Of a stretch of 16,658 nucleotides of DNA, positions 1 to 7,515 are shown piece after piece. Position numbers and translations under genes: made by a program. The stretch lies in the NCBI GenBank assembly GCA_938023515.1, contig CALJDR010000069.1:1-16658 (forward strand). The letters run 5' to 3'. Source of the DNA: an uncultured Flavobacteriales bacterium (GTDB lineage: Bacteria; Bacteroidota; Bacteroidia; Flavobacteriales; UBA1820). Each line of letters opens with the position of its first letter. Positions within the stretch are counted from its first letter, which is position 1. A model generated the notes under the pieces. That model did not search any database and was not told the origin of the DNA. It saw only the letters and a program-made list of their open reading frames with translations.

Positions 1-13
1 GTATAAGAGACAG
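1..13. other. Sequencing adapter remnant (Nextera mosaic end)
   Basis: The first 13 bases, gtataagagacag, are the 3' end of the 19-base Tn5 mosaic end used in Illumina Nextera libraries. They are not genomic. The matching adapter at the other end of the window (from 16613) makes a chance match very unlikely. Real DNA starts at 14. Confidence 0.95.
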
Positions 14-174
14 GTCTTTTCCATCCCGGAGCAGCGCGAATCCGGCCAATAATCAACTATAAATGAAATGAAAGTGAAAGTCGAAAAAATAACCGTCGCG
101 GGGAAAGCCAAAATCCCCACCACGGTATCGTAAAGTCCGGTCGAACCGGCATGAATGCTCTTTTTGTTTTTCAT
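14..174 (-). CDS. N-terminal part of a small membrane protein, cut by the contig end
   Basis: An ATG at 174-172 opens a leftward frame that stays open for 53 codons to the end of genomic sequence. The visible protein starts MKNKKSIHAGSTGLYDTVVG and continues with a hydrophobic stretch (about residues 16-43, rich in I, V, F, T and A) that would make one membrane span or an uncleaved signal anchor. It is followed by DYWPDSRCSGMEK. A promoter that fits the Bacteroidota consensus closely lies 32 bp upstream (206-236), which is the main reason for accepting so short a frame. It is separated from the neighbouring leftward operon by a terminator (322-353), so it is its own transcription unit. I do not recognise the family. 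The C-terminus and function cannot be seen from this window. Confidence 0.6.
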
Positions 175-205
175 TTGGCTGCGTCGATCTGTTCGAATGA
201 CCCCG

Positions 206-236
206 CAAATGTAAAAACGTTTTTCTGAAAAACAAA
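206..236 (-). promoter_or_regulatory. Promoter of the truncated membrane protein gene (Bacteroidota type)
   Basis: On the minus strand, TTTG (236-233) is followed by exactly 19 bases and then TACATTTG (213-206). This matches the Bacteroidota primary sigma factor consensus TTTG-N19-21-TAnnTTTG. Transcription would begin near 200, leaving a leader of about 25 bases before the ATG at 174. Confidence 0.7.
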
Positions 237-241
237 TAAAA

Positions 242-269
242 TTTATCGTTTATCGATAAATTTTTATCG
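242..269. repeat. Heptamer repeat block with palindrome, possible operator
   Basis: TTTATCG occurs at 242-248, 249-255 and 263-269. These starts keep a 7-base phase, with a degenerate unit at 256-262. The second copy is also half of the 12-bp palindrome TTTATCGATAAA (249-260). The block ends 5 bp upstream of the -33 element of the leftward promoter (233-236), a usual place for an activator or repressor site. The regulator is unknown, and chance in AT-rich DNA is possible. Confidence 0.35.
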
Positions 270-321
270 CATAAAGGCAAAATCGTATCTTGGGATATAT
301 ACAAGGCCTTCTCTTTTTACT

Positions 322-353
322 AAAAAAATTGTGCTGGGATTTTTCCAGCACAA
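322..353 (-). terminator. Rho-independent terminator of the hydrolase/propeller/flavin-reductase operon
   Basis: TTGTGCTGG (329-337) pairs perfectly with CCAGCACAA (345-353) around a 7-base loop. Read leftward, the stem is followed by seven Ts (328-322). It starts 28 bp after the stop codon of the gene at 382-888. Confidence 0.9.
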
Positions 354-381
354 CCTTTGAATCTTTATAGAACCCCGGCGA

Positions 382-888
382 TTATCTTTGATAAGCAGCC
401 GTGATCTCGGCAATGTATACCCGGTGCAGGCCTCCGTGGGCCGCATCGTAAAACTTCCCGAGAATGGATCGATCCAGAAATTTTGCCTCCTCCAGATCGG
501 ATACATACAATTTTTTACATTCCAGGATCAGCCGGGCTTGGGAAAAGGTCACGCTCCCGTTGGAGGCCGGAATGGGAGTCAGTCCCGCTTCGGATATCTT
601 GTCGGAATCCCGGCCGGATTTCGTGCCGAGCAGGGAAAGTTCCTTTCGGAATTTAGGATCGAAAAAAGAAAGGGTAAAGCCCTCTTCCCGCTCTGTAAAT
701 CCATACGTGTAACGCTCATGACGCACAAAAACGAATACCACCGGACGATTCCACAGATGGCCGACCCCGCCCCAAGAGGCGGTCATGGTATTAAAACTTC
801 CGGGGGTGCCGGCCGTGACGAGCATCCAGTCGTCGCCGATTAGCTTTATGGGATTATCCGTTATTTCTTTCGGGTCGATCTTTTTCAT
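382..888 (-). CDS. Flavin reductase-like FMN-binding split-barrel protein
   Basis: This 168-residue soluble protein has no signal peptide. It looks like the flavin-reductase-like family, whose split beta-barrel dimers bind FMN, reduce flavins, or act as the reductase partner of oxygenases. Family-like features are NTMTASWG (residues 33-40), the usual FMN-contact strand, the following W-N-R-P-V-V-F-V-F-V strand (46-55), RHERYT (56-61), and a late region DRSILGKFYD (139-148). Length fits single-domain members. It is the last gene of a leftward operon, 55 bp after the beta-propeller gene, and is followed by a strong terminator. Its substrate cannot be told from sequence; the neighbouring hydrolase and lactonase-like genes suggest handling of a small organic compound. 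Confidence 0.85.
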   Translation of the reverse strand: MKKIDPKEITDNPIKLIGDDWMLVTAGTPGSFNTMTASWGGVGHLWNRPVVFVFVRHERYTYGFTEREEGFTLSFFDPKFRKELSLLGTKSGRDSDKISEAGLTPIPASNGSVTFSQARLILECKKLYVSDLEEAKFLDRSILGKFYDAAHGGLHRVYIAEITAAYQR

Positions 889-943
889 AGCTCAAATTCG
901 TTTTAGTTTATCTATTCTATTTCCACGGGGATCGGATACCTGA

Positions 944-1825
944 CTAAAAACTCAATTGGTGCTTGTTAACATATATTACTTCAAAGCAGCCCCGGTCGGC
1001 CATCGTCACATAGCCCACTATATCTTTCTCCAACTCGATAAGCGTGATATTGGAACATTTTTTACCCGTCAACGGGACCTCCTCAAGAAGTTTTCCCTGG
1101 GGGGAGAAAATAGCGACCGTTCCTTTCTCATGCCGGGTGAGCCACAACCTCCCGTTGCTGTCGCAGCGCATCCCGTCCATCCCGAAATCGTCGAAATGTT
1201 GGAAAAGGCGTTTATTCTCCACCGTTCCGTCGGCCTTGATATCGTATACCCAAACGTTTCGCTGGGCAGATTCATTCACATACAGGCGGCGTCCGTCCGG
1301 GCTCACTTCGATGCCGTTGGTCGTACCCATATCCCCTTCCAGGAGTTCCATTTTCCCGTCCGGGCGGACGATCCACAGCTGCCCTTTCGAGTTTTTCCAG
1401 TCCGGGTCTGCCGCATAGATAATGCCTGTCACCGGCGAAATAGCCAGGTCGTTGGGCTGGTTCATCGCGGCGTTATGCGCGAACACCTCAGGTGTATTTT
1501 GGCCTTTTTTTATCCGCAGGATATTGTGGCCGGTATAGTCGGCAATATACATATTCCCCCCGCGGTCGAACACGATCCCATTCCCGATCGATCCTTCGGG
1601 AAGGGTGGCGAAAAGGGAGGCTTTCCCGTCTTTCACAATACCGATCGTTCCCTGCCGGCCGAAGTTGCAGGCATAGATATTGCCTTGTTCATCGTGCGCA
1701 GCCCCCTCTATCCCGGTGGTAAAAGTCCACTCCGGAAGCAGGTCTTCGCTTTCACTCTGGGCGGCCAGCGGGAAGACGGCCAACGCCCATACCAGTAAAA
1801 ATACTTTCTTCATTTTCTTATGCAT
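944..1825 (-). CDS. Secreted SMP-30/gluconolactonase-type six-bladed beta-propeller
   Basis: The 293-residue product has an N-terminal signal peptide (basic MHKKMKK, hydrophobic 8-21, probable cut near AAQ), so it should be periplasmic. The body shows repeated blade strands such as GNIYACNF, GNMYIADY, GIIYAADP, GRRLYVNES and GRLWLTRH. Residues at the places of SMP-30/gluconolactonase metal and substrate ligands are present: E40 (IEGAAHD), N125 (QPNDLA), N170 (TTNGIE) and D217 (GMDGM). Members hydrolyse sugar lactones or other esters with a divalent metal; some propellers of this shape are only binding proteins. A second ATG at 1813 (MKKVFLL) gives an equally good signal peptide and may be the true start. 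It follows the alpha/beta-hydrolase gene by 27 bp, so the two are probably co-transcribed. Confidence 0.85.
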   Translation of the reverse strand: MHKKMKKVFLLVWALAVFPLAAQSESEDLLPEWTFTTGIEGAAHDEQGNIYACNFGRQGTIGIVKDGKASLFATLPEGSIGNGIVFDRGGNMYIADYTGHNILRIKKGQNTPEVFAHNAAMNQPNDLAISPVTGIIYAADPDWKNSKGQLWIVRPDGKMELLEGDMGTTNGIEVSPDGRRLYVNESAQRNVWVYDIKADGTVENKRLFQHFDDFGMDGMRCDSNGRLWLTRHEKGTVAIFSPQGKLLEEVPLTGKKCSNITLIELEKDIVGYVTMADRGCFEVIYVNKHQLSF

Positions 1826-1852
1826 TATTTTGCGGGCCGACGGCCCGGCAGA

Positions 1853-2806
1853 TTATTGAATATCTTTTACAAAAGCGATTATGATCCGGGCAAACTCTTT
1901 GTTCAGAGGCAGCGTCGGGTCCATATATGTCTTTATCACCTGCGCCTGCATATCCATTGTATCAGTCGTTTTGAGCACGTGGTTCATCCCGGCGATCACC
2001 GCCTTGCGGGCGGAAGGATTGGCCGCAGACAAACTGTCGGCATCGGCCACCGTGACCTGGATATCTTTGTCTCCCTGCACGATGAGTACCGGGCATTCCA
2101 CTCTGGAAATAAGTACGGCCGGGTCGTGCCGGAAACAGGAAATAAGGAACGGCTGTACCGACGGGCGGAACAAAACGTTGAACGGCGCCATCACGTTTTC
2201 GACCGTTTTGCCCGCCTTGAGGGAATCGACGATTGGATTGACAAAAACCAGCGCCTGCGACGATTGCCGGCCTATCTGCTCTTTGAGCAGCTTGTCCATA
2301 CTGCGCCCGGAACCGGCCACGGAAATGAACCCTTCGATCCCGGGATTATTTTGCGCAGCGGCCAGACCGATCAGGGAGCCTTCCGAATGCCCCAGCACGA
2401 CGATCTTTGAGAAGCGTCTGTCCCCTGCATACCTATCCACCCAACCGTTCAGATCGTCCACATAGTCGTCGAATATCAGTTCTTCTTCTTTCAAATTTTC
2501 GATCCGGCTGGCAGCTATACCCCGCTTGTCGTACCGCAGGGAAGCGATACCTGCTGCTGCCAGACTATCTGCCGTCATACGCAGGCTGTTATTTTCCATT
2601 TGGGGATTGTTACCGTTGCGGTCGGTCGGGCCGCTGCCCGCCACGATGATTACCAAAGGGACGGCCCCGTTCACCCCTTCCGGCAAAAGCAGGCTTCCCT
2701 GTATCTGGACCTTATCGCTGACCTTCAGCGTCACATTTTCCTCCGTAGGAGCGGCCTGAAGAACTATACAACAGACCATGGCAAAAAAAGCGAATAGTTT
2801 TCTCAT
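1853..2806 (-). CDS. Exported alpha/beta-hydrolase (serine esterase type)
   Basis: I start this gene at 2806 (MRKLFAFFAMVCCIVLQAAP), because this gives a clean signal peptide cut near residue 19; an upstream in-frame ATG at 2857 adds 17 uncharacteristic residues in front of it. The 317-residue protein is an alpha/beta-hydrolase. It has a strand and oxyanion region with VAGSGPTDRNGNN (55-67), RYDKRG (91-96), the nucleophile elbow GHSEG with S141, a probable acid in GDKDIQ (D247 or D249), and the catalytic H276 in GMNHVLK. The sequence resembles the bacterial periplasmic acyl hydrolases that share the AGSGPTDRDGN-type motif. It is the first gene of the leftward three-gene operon. Substrate unknown, probably an ester or thioester. 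Confidence 0.88.
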   Translation of the reverse strand: MRKLFAFFAMVCCIVLQAAPTEENVTLKVSDKVQIQGSLLLPEGVNGAVPLVIIVAGSGPTDRNGNNPQMENNSLRMTADSLAAAGIASLRYDKRGIAASRIENLKEEELIFDDYVDDLNGWVDRYAGDRRFSKIVVLGHSEGSLIGLAAAQNNPGIEGFISVAGSGRSMDKLLKEQIGRQSSQALVFVNPIVDSLKAGKTVENVMAPFNVLFRPSVQPFLISCFRHDPAVLISRVECPVLIVQGDKDIQVTVADADSLSAANPSARKAVIAGMNHVLKTTDTMDMQAQVIKTYMDPTLPLNKEFARIIIAFVKDIQ

Positions 2807-2899
2807 AGGAGTATATTGGTTGGTATTCCTGCAAATAGAGCGAAAGCCGAGCACCATTCAAGCTTATATGGAAATGGCCGGGGCACATCCTGTCTTGTA

Positions 2900-2907
2900 C
2901 AAATGTA
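2900..2907 (-). promoter_or_regulatory. Candidate -7 element for the leftward hydrolase operon
   Basis: On the minus strand TACATTTG matches the Bacteroidota -7 consensus exactly and is the same octamer used at 206-213. I see no convincing TTTG 19-21 bases upstream, so the call is moderate. The leader would be near 85 bases, before the ATG at 2806. Confidence 0.45.
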
Positions 2908-2926
2908 GCATTTTCCGCCGTGCCTT

Positions 2927-2958
2927 TCTGTTTTTCCCGGGACAAATGTGTAACTTTG
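2927..2958 (+). promoter_or_regulatory. Promoter of the C11 peptidase lipoprotein gene
   Basis: TAACTTTG (2951-2958) fits the -7 consensus TAnnTTTG, and TCTG (2927-2930), one mismatch from TTTG, lies 20 bases upstream. The start point would be near 2965, about 23 bases ahead of the ATG at 2988. It is divergent to the leftward promoter at 2900-2907. Confidence 0.6.
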
Positions 2959-2975
2959 CCTGGATAACCCTCCAT

Positions 2976-2980
2976 AGGAG
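2976..2980 (+). promoter_or_regulatory. Shine-Dalgarno-like site that fixes the start of the C11 gene
   Basis: AGGAG lies 7 bases ahead of the ATG at 2988. Such sites are unusual in this phylum and absent from most other genes here. Together with the promoter at 2927-2958 and the lipoprotein signal, it rules out the longer in-frame start at 2778. Confidence 0.6.
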
Positions 2981-2987
2981 CCTGAAA

Positions 2988-4124
2988 ATGAAAAGAATTT
3001 TATTACTGATACTGGCCTGCGCCGCGCTGTTCTCGTGTTCGAAATCCGGGGACGGAGATCCTGCCGTACGTACTGTCCTGGTGTATATCGCCGGGGCCAA
3101 CGACCTGAATACTTACGCCAACCAAAACCTACAGGCCATGGTGAGGGGATACAAGTCAGTGGGCGGTAATAACAACCTGATCGTCTATTTCGACAATGGA
3201 TCCGGCACTCCCCGCCTGTTCCGCGTGACCAAAGACGGCGCACAGACCGTCAAAGAATATCCGGGCGTCAATTCCACGACGGCCGAAAACCTCAATACCG
3301 TCATCCTGGATGTATTGAACGATTTTCCGGCCGGCAGTTACGGGCTTATCCTGTGGTCGCATGCCAACGGCTGGACTCCCAAGGGATTTCCCTTGGCTGT
3401 AAAATCGCTAACTCTGGCTGCTGCTGCCTATCCTCCCACGCGTACTTTCGGCAACCAATCTTTTAATTCCCAGAATTACCAGATTGAGATCCCCGATCTG
3501 GCGGCTGCCATACCTTCGGGAATATTCGATTTCCTGATTACCGACGCCTGCCTGATGGGCGGAGTGGAGACAGTCTACGCCCTGCGCGCCAAAGCCTCTT
3601 ACATCATCACTTACCCTACAGAAGTCATTGCGGACGGGCTGCCTTACGAACGGATCACGCCCGACCTTGTGGCTTCCGGCCCGGTAGAGACCCTCTGCAA
3701 AAACATCAGCATCAAATTCTTCGATTACTATAACGAACAGAACGGACTGTACCGTTCGGCCTCGGTGGCTTTGATAAAGACCAGCCGGATGGACGAGCTG
3801 GCCTCTGCCGTACGGGGAGCCGTGAAGGGGAATGCTTCAGTCGCGTCACTGCCATTGGGAAATGTGCAGCACTATGACTTATATAGCCGCCCGTTCATGT
3901 ACGACCTGGATGATTTTATAAAACAGGTCGCCACAACAGAACAATACACCGCTTTCCGCGCTGCACTGGACAAGACCATCCTGTATGAGGCGCATACACC
4001 CTATTTTTTCAGCCTGCCGCTGAATCGATGCTGCGGGCTTTCCTCGTACATCCCTTCCGATACGTACGCCCAGTACAACTCGTATTACTACGATACAGAC
4101 TGGTACAAGGCCTGCTATCTGTGA
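2988..4124 (+). CDS. Clostripain-family (C11) cysteine peptidase, lipoprotein
   Basis: The 378-residue protein starts with MKRILLLILACAALFSC. The lipobox L-F-S-C puts a lipidated cysteine at residue 17, followed by SKSGDGD, so it is anchored in the envelope and possibly surface-exposed. Clostripain-family hallmarks are the early strand VRTVLVYIAGANDLN (27-41), the catalytic histidine in LWSHANGW (H125), and the catalytic cysteine in ITDACLMGG (C188). The C-terminal part has GLSSYIPSD and DTDWYKACYL, typical of Bacteroidota members of this group. These caspase-like-fold enzymes usually cut after Arg or Lys, sometimes in their own chain to become active. It stands alone, with its own promoter and a weak terminator. 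The physiological substrate cannot be seen. Confidence 0.9.
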   Translation: MKRILLLILACAALFSCSKSGDGDPAVRTVLVYIAGANDLNTYANQNLQAMVRGYKSVGGNNNLIVYFDNGSGTPRLFRVTKDGAQTVKEYPGVNSTTAENLNTVILDVLNDFPAGSYGLILWSHANGWTPKGFPLAVKSLTLAAAAYPPTRTFGNQSFNSQNYQIEIPDLAAAIPSGIFDFLITDACLMGGVETVYALRAKASYIITYPTEVIADGLPYERITPDLVASGPVETLCKNISIKFFDYYNEQNGLYRSASVALIKTSRMDELASAVRGAVKGNASVASLPLGNVQHYDLYSRPFMYDLDDFIKQVATTEQYTAFRAALDKTILYEAHTPYFFSLPLNRCCGLSSYIPSDTYAQYNSYYYDTDWYKACYL

Positions 4125-4139
4125 TCTTGTGATCCCCCC

Positions 4140-4160
4140 GGTCGGTAAAAACGGCCTTTT
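4140..4160 (+). terminator. Weak terminator after the C11 peptidase gene
   Basis: GGTCG (4140-4144) can pair with CGGCC (4152-4156), with one G-T wobble and a 7-base loop, followed by TTTT. It is short, so termination may be partial. Confidence 0.4.
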
Positions 4161-4192
4161 CATCCTTTAAATCCCCTCCCCGGTCTATTCTT

Positions 4193-4225
4193 TTTGTCCG
4201 CTGGGAAAGTGCGTCCGTATGTTTG
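4193..4225 (+). promoter_or_regulatory. Promoter of the TolC-MacAB export operon
   Basis: TTTG (4193-4196), 21 bases, then TATGTTTG (4218-4225) fits the Bacteroidota consensus at both elements. The start point would be near 4231, leaving a leader of about 15 bases before the ATG at 4246. Confidence 0.7.
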
Positions 4226-4245
4226 CTGCGTAAAACCGGCAAAAC

Positions 4246-5574
4246 ATGAACGCAAAAAGAACTATATTGCTTCTTCTTACCCTCCCGCTGTCGCTGTACG
4301 CTTACTGCCAGGGCGAAGTTCCGCAGGCCAAAGAGTGGACCCTCGAGGAGTGCATCCAATACGCCCGGGAGAAAAACCTGGACGTCCAAAACGCAGAAGT
4401 CAATCTCTCCTCTGCCCAAACGGACATCAAACAAGCCTCCGCCAACCGCCTGCCGTCCCTTTCGGCCTCTATTTCGCAGGGGCTCTCCCATGCCCGCCGG
4501 GATACGGAAAGCCACGCGAATGCGTATGTATACACCGGGAATTACCAGTTGTCTTCGTCCATGACCCTGTACAACGGGGGCAAGCTCAACAACACCCTCT
4601 CGCAGAAAAAGACCGACGCCGACGCCCGTTCCTACGACGTGGACAAAACGCGCAACAGCATAGAGATCCGCGTGACGCAGGCCTACCTCCAAATCCTTTA
4701 TGCCCGCGAATCGGTAAAAATAAACCAGACAACCGTCGAAACCTCGCTCTCTCAGGTGGAGCGCGCCAAAAAACTGTACGAGGCCGGCTCCATCGCCCTG
4801 AGCGACTGCGCCCAGATCGAATCGCAATACGCCTCGGACAAATACCAACTCGTCTCCGCCCGGAACACCCTGGCCAAAAGCATCCTCGACCTCAAACAAT
4901 TGCTGGAACTCGAGGCCGGATACGATTTCCAGGTCTATTTCCCGGAGATCGGCGACGATCAGGTATCCCAGGATATCCCTTCGTCGATAGCCGTCTATCA
5001 CGCGGCCCTCGAGACGATGCCGGAAGTGAAAAGCGCCTTCCTCGGGGTCGAATCGGCCAAGATCGGCGAAAAGATCGCCAAAGCATCGGCCATCCCTTCA
5101 GTGTCGCTCAGTGCCGGGATCGGTACTGGGCACAACACCACCTCGAGCGACGCGTTCGCCCGCCAGCTCGACCGGAGCCTGAGCGAGAACGTGGGTTTGT
5201 CCATTTCCATCCCCATCTTCAACAACCGTTCCGCGAAAACCGCGCTTGAAAAAGCCCGACTGCAAAGCCTCTCGGCCAACATCTCCCTGCAGAGCACCAA
5301 AAAGGACCTGCTGACCACCGTCGAATCCCTGTGGCAGGATGCCGTATCGGCGCAAAGCCGGTATGAAGCCGCAGGAGAAAAACTCAAGGCGGCCCAGACC
5401 AGTTACGACCTCGTCTCCACGCAGTTCGAAAAAGGAATGAAGAATACTGTCGAACTCCTTCAGGAGAAGAGCAATTACCTCTCGGCCCGGATGGAGACCG
5501 TACAGGCCAAATACGAAGCAGTCCTGTCCATCAAACTGCTCAATTTCTACCAGAACAAACCGATCGAATTATAA
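4246..5574 (+). CDS. TolC-family outer membrane efflux protein
   Basis: This is a 442-residue outer membrane factor, the channel that carries export substrates from the periplasm across the outer membrane, working as a trimer. Residues 1-22 are a signal peptide (hydrophobic LLLLTLPLSLYAY, then C-Q-G; the sequence around C21 is not a proper lipobox). The mature part starts with the family's W-T-L-E-E-C-I-Q-Y-A-R motif (31-41) and has the two internally similar halves of long Ala/Ser/Gln-rich helices expected for the alpha-barrel. Beta-barrel strand segments are GNYQLSSSMTLYNGG (about 101-115) and NVGLSISIPIFNN. Length is normal. It is the first gene of the operon, 14 bp ahead of the MacA-type adaptor gene, so the two should dock in one complex. 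Confidence 0.93.
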   Translation: MNAKRTILLLLTLPLSLYAYCQGEVPQAKEWTLEECIQYAREKNLDVQNAEVNLSSAQTDIKQASANRLPSLSASISQGLSHARRDTESHANAYVYTGNYQLSSSMTLYNGGKLNNTLSQKKTDADARSYDVDKTRNSIEIRVTQAYLQILYARESVKINQTTVETSLSQVERAKKLYEAGSIALSDCAQIESQYASDKYQLVSARNTLAKSILDLKQLLELEAGYDFQVYFPEIGDDQVSQDIPSSIAVYHAALETMPEVKSAFLGVESAKIGEKIAKASAIPSVSLSAGIGTGHNTTSSDAFARQLDRSLSENVGLSISIPIFNNRSAKTALEKARLQSLSANISLQSTKKDLLTTVESLWQDAVSAQSRYEAAGEKLKAAQTSYDLVSTQFEKGMKNTVELLQEKSNYLSARMETVQAKYEAVLSIKLLNFYQNKPIEL

Positions 5575-5588
5575 TACCCCATACGGCA

Positions 5589-6746
5589 ATGAATACAATC
5601 CTTAAAACCACCCTTCTCCTCGCCCCGATGCTGGTTCTGGCCGGCTGTTCGGAAAGCAAAGCGGCCCGGGAATACAACACCATGACCCTGTCCGAGAGTT
5701 CGCTTTCCACCACCGTGACAGCTACCGGCACCATCGAACCCATCAACCAGGTATCGGTCGGCGCGCAGGTATCCGGTATTATCTCCAACATCTACGTAGA
5801 TTATAATTCGGTGGTCAAACAAGGCCAGCTCCTGGCCCAGATAGACACCTCGCTCATGGCCGCCGAACTCCGCTCGGCCGAAGCCAGCCTCGAATCCTCC
5901 AAAGCCGAATACGAATATCAGGATAAGAACTTCGCCCGCCAGAAAAGCCTCTGGGAGCAAAAGCTCATTTCCGACACGGATTACGAACAGGCCAAATACA
6001 ATTACGACCGGTCGCTCAGTTCGTACAACAAATCGAAGGCCGACATCGTCAAGGCACGCAAGAATCTGGGGTATACCACCATTAACTCTCCCATCGACGG
6101 GGTCGTGATGTCCCGCGCGGTAGAGGAAGGCCAGACTGTGGCTTCGAGCTTCAACACCCCGGAACTTTTCACCATCGCCAACGATCTGCGCAAAATGCGG
6201 GTAATCGCCGACGTGGACGAAGCGGAGATCGGCGAAGTCAAACAAGGCCAGCGCGCGGTATTCACCGTGGATGCTTTCCCGGACGACTCATTCGAAGGCG
6301 AAGTCACCCAGGTACGTATCCAGCCGACCACCGAATCCAATGTAGTGACCTACGAGGTAGTCGTGGATGCCCCCAACCCCGACCTGAAACTCCTGCCCGG
6401 TCTCACGGCCAACGTCACGATCTACACGCTGGATAAACAGGGCGTACTGGCCGTGCCCACCCGGGCCCTGCGTTTCAACCCGGACGGCGCCGCAGCATCC
6501 TCCGCTGCGGGCAATCCCGAAGAAAAACACCTGTGGATCAAGGAAAAGAACGGCCTGAAAAAAGTAGCGGTGACCACCGGGGTAACCGACGGCATCTCCA
6601 CCGAAATACTCTCCGGGGTCAAGACCGGCGACGAAGTGGTAGTCTCTATCCGGACGAAAAACGCGCAAGCCGCCCCCCAGGAGGCCCAGGGAGAGACGAA
6701 CCCCTTCATGCCGACCCCTCCCGGAGGCAACCGGAACAAAAAATAA
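5589..6746 (+). CDS. MacA-type periplasmic adaptor protein (HlyD/MFP family), lipoprotein
   Basis: The 385-residue adaptor bridges the inner membrane ABC transporter and the TolC channel. The N-terminus ends in the lipobox L-A-G-C, giving a lipidated C20. Order of parts: beta-barrel and lipoyl-like half (about 40-86, TVTATGTIEPINQVSVGAQV, VVKQGQLLAQID); a coiled-coil hairpin (about 87-160); the second lipoyl half (NSPIDGVVMSRAVEEGQTV, 166-184); a beta-barrel domain with VDEAEIGEVKQGQ and LPGLTANVTI; and a membrane-proximal domain. The last ~25 residues are a Pro/Gln/Asn-rich tail ending NRNKK that looks disordered. Lipidation replaces the N-terminal membrane helix of E. coli MacA. It sits 14 bp after tolC and 13 bp before the ATPase gene. 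Confidence 0.93.
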   Translation: MNTILKTTLLLAPMLVLAGCSESKAAREYNTMTLSESSLSTTVTATGTIEPINQVSVGAQVSGIISNIYVDYNSVVKQGQLLAQIDTSLMAAELRSAEASLESSKAEYEYQDKNFARQKSLWEQKLISDTDYEQAKYNYDRSLSSYNKSKADIVKARKNLGYTTINSPIDGVVMSRAVEEGQTVASSFNTPELFTIANDLRKMRVIADVDEAEIGEVKQGQRAVFTVDAFPDDSFEGEVTQVRIQPTTESNVVTYEVVVDAPNPDLKLLPGLTANVTIYTLDKQGVLAVPTRALRFNPDGAAASSAAGNPEEKHLWIKEKNGLKKVAVTTGVTDGISTEILSGVKTGDEVVVSIRTKNAQAAPQEAQGETNPFMPTPPGGNRNKK

Positions 6747-6759
6747 ACCGCACCAAGCC

Positions 6760-7503
<744 letters not shown>

Positions 7504-7515
7504 AGGTCCCACGAC

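Noticed and set aside
956..1798. Rightward frame of about 280 codons opposite the beta-propeller gene
   Set aside because: Antisense shadow; the leftward frame has a signal peptide and blade repeats.
2778..2987. 70-residue N-terminal extension of the C11 lipoprotein
   Set aside because: It would bury the lipoprotein signal, covers the promoter and overlaps the start of the divergent hydrolase gene.
4306..4314. Lipobox at C21 of the TolC-type protein
   Set aside because: The residues before the cysteine (Y-A-Y) do not fit a lipobox; an ordinary cleavable signal peptide is more likely.
4009..5001. Leftward frame of about 330 codons opposite the C11 and TolC genes
   Set aside because: It spans the end of one real gene, a promoter and the start of another on the opposite strand. 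No family motif.
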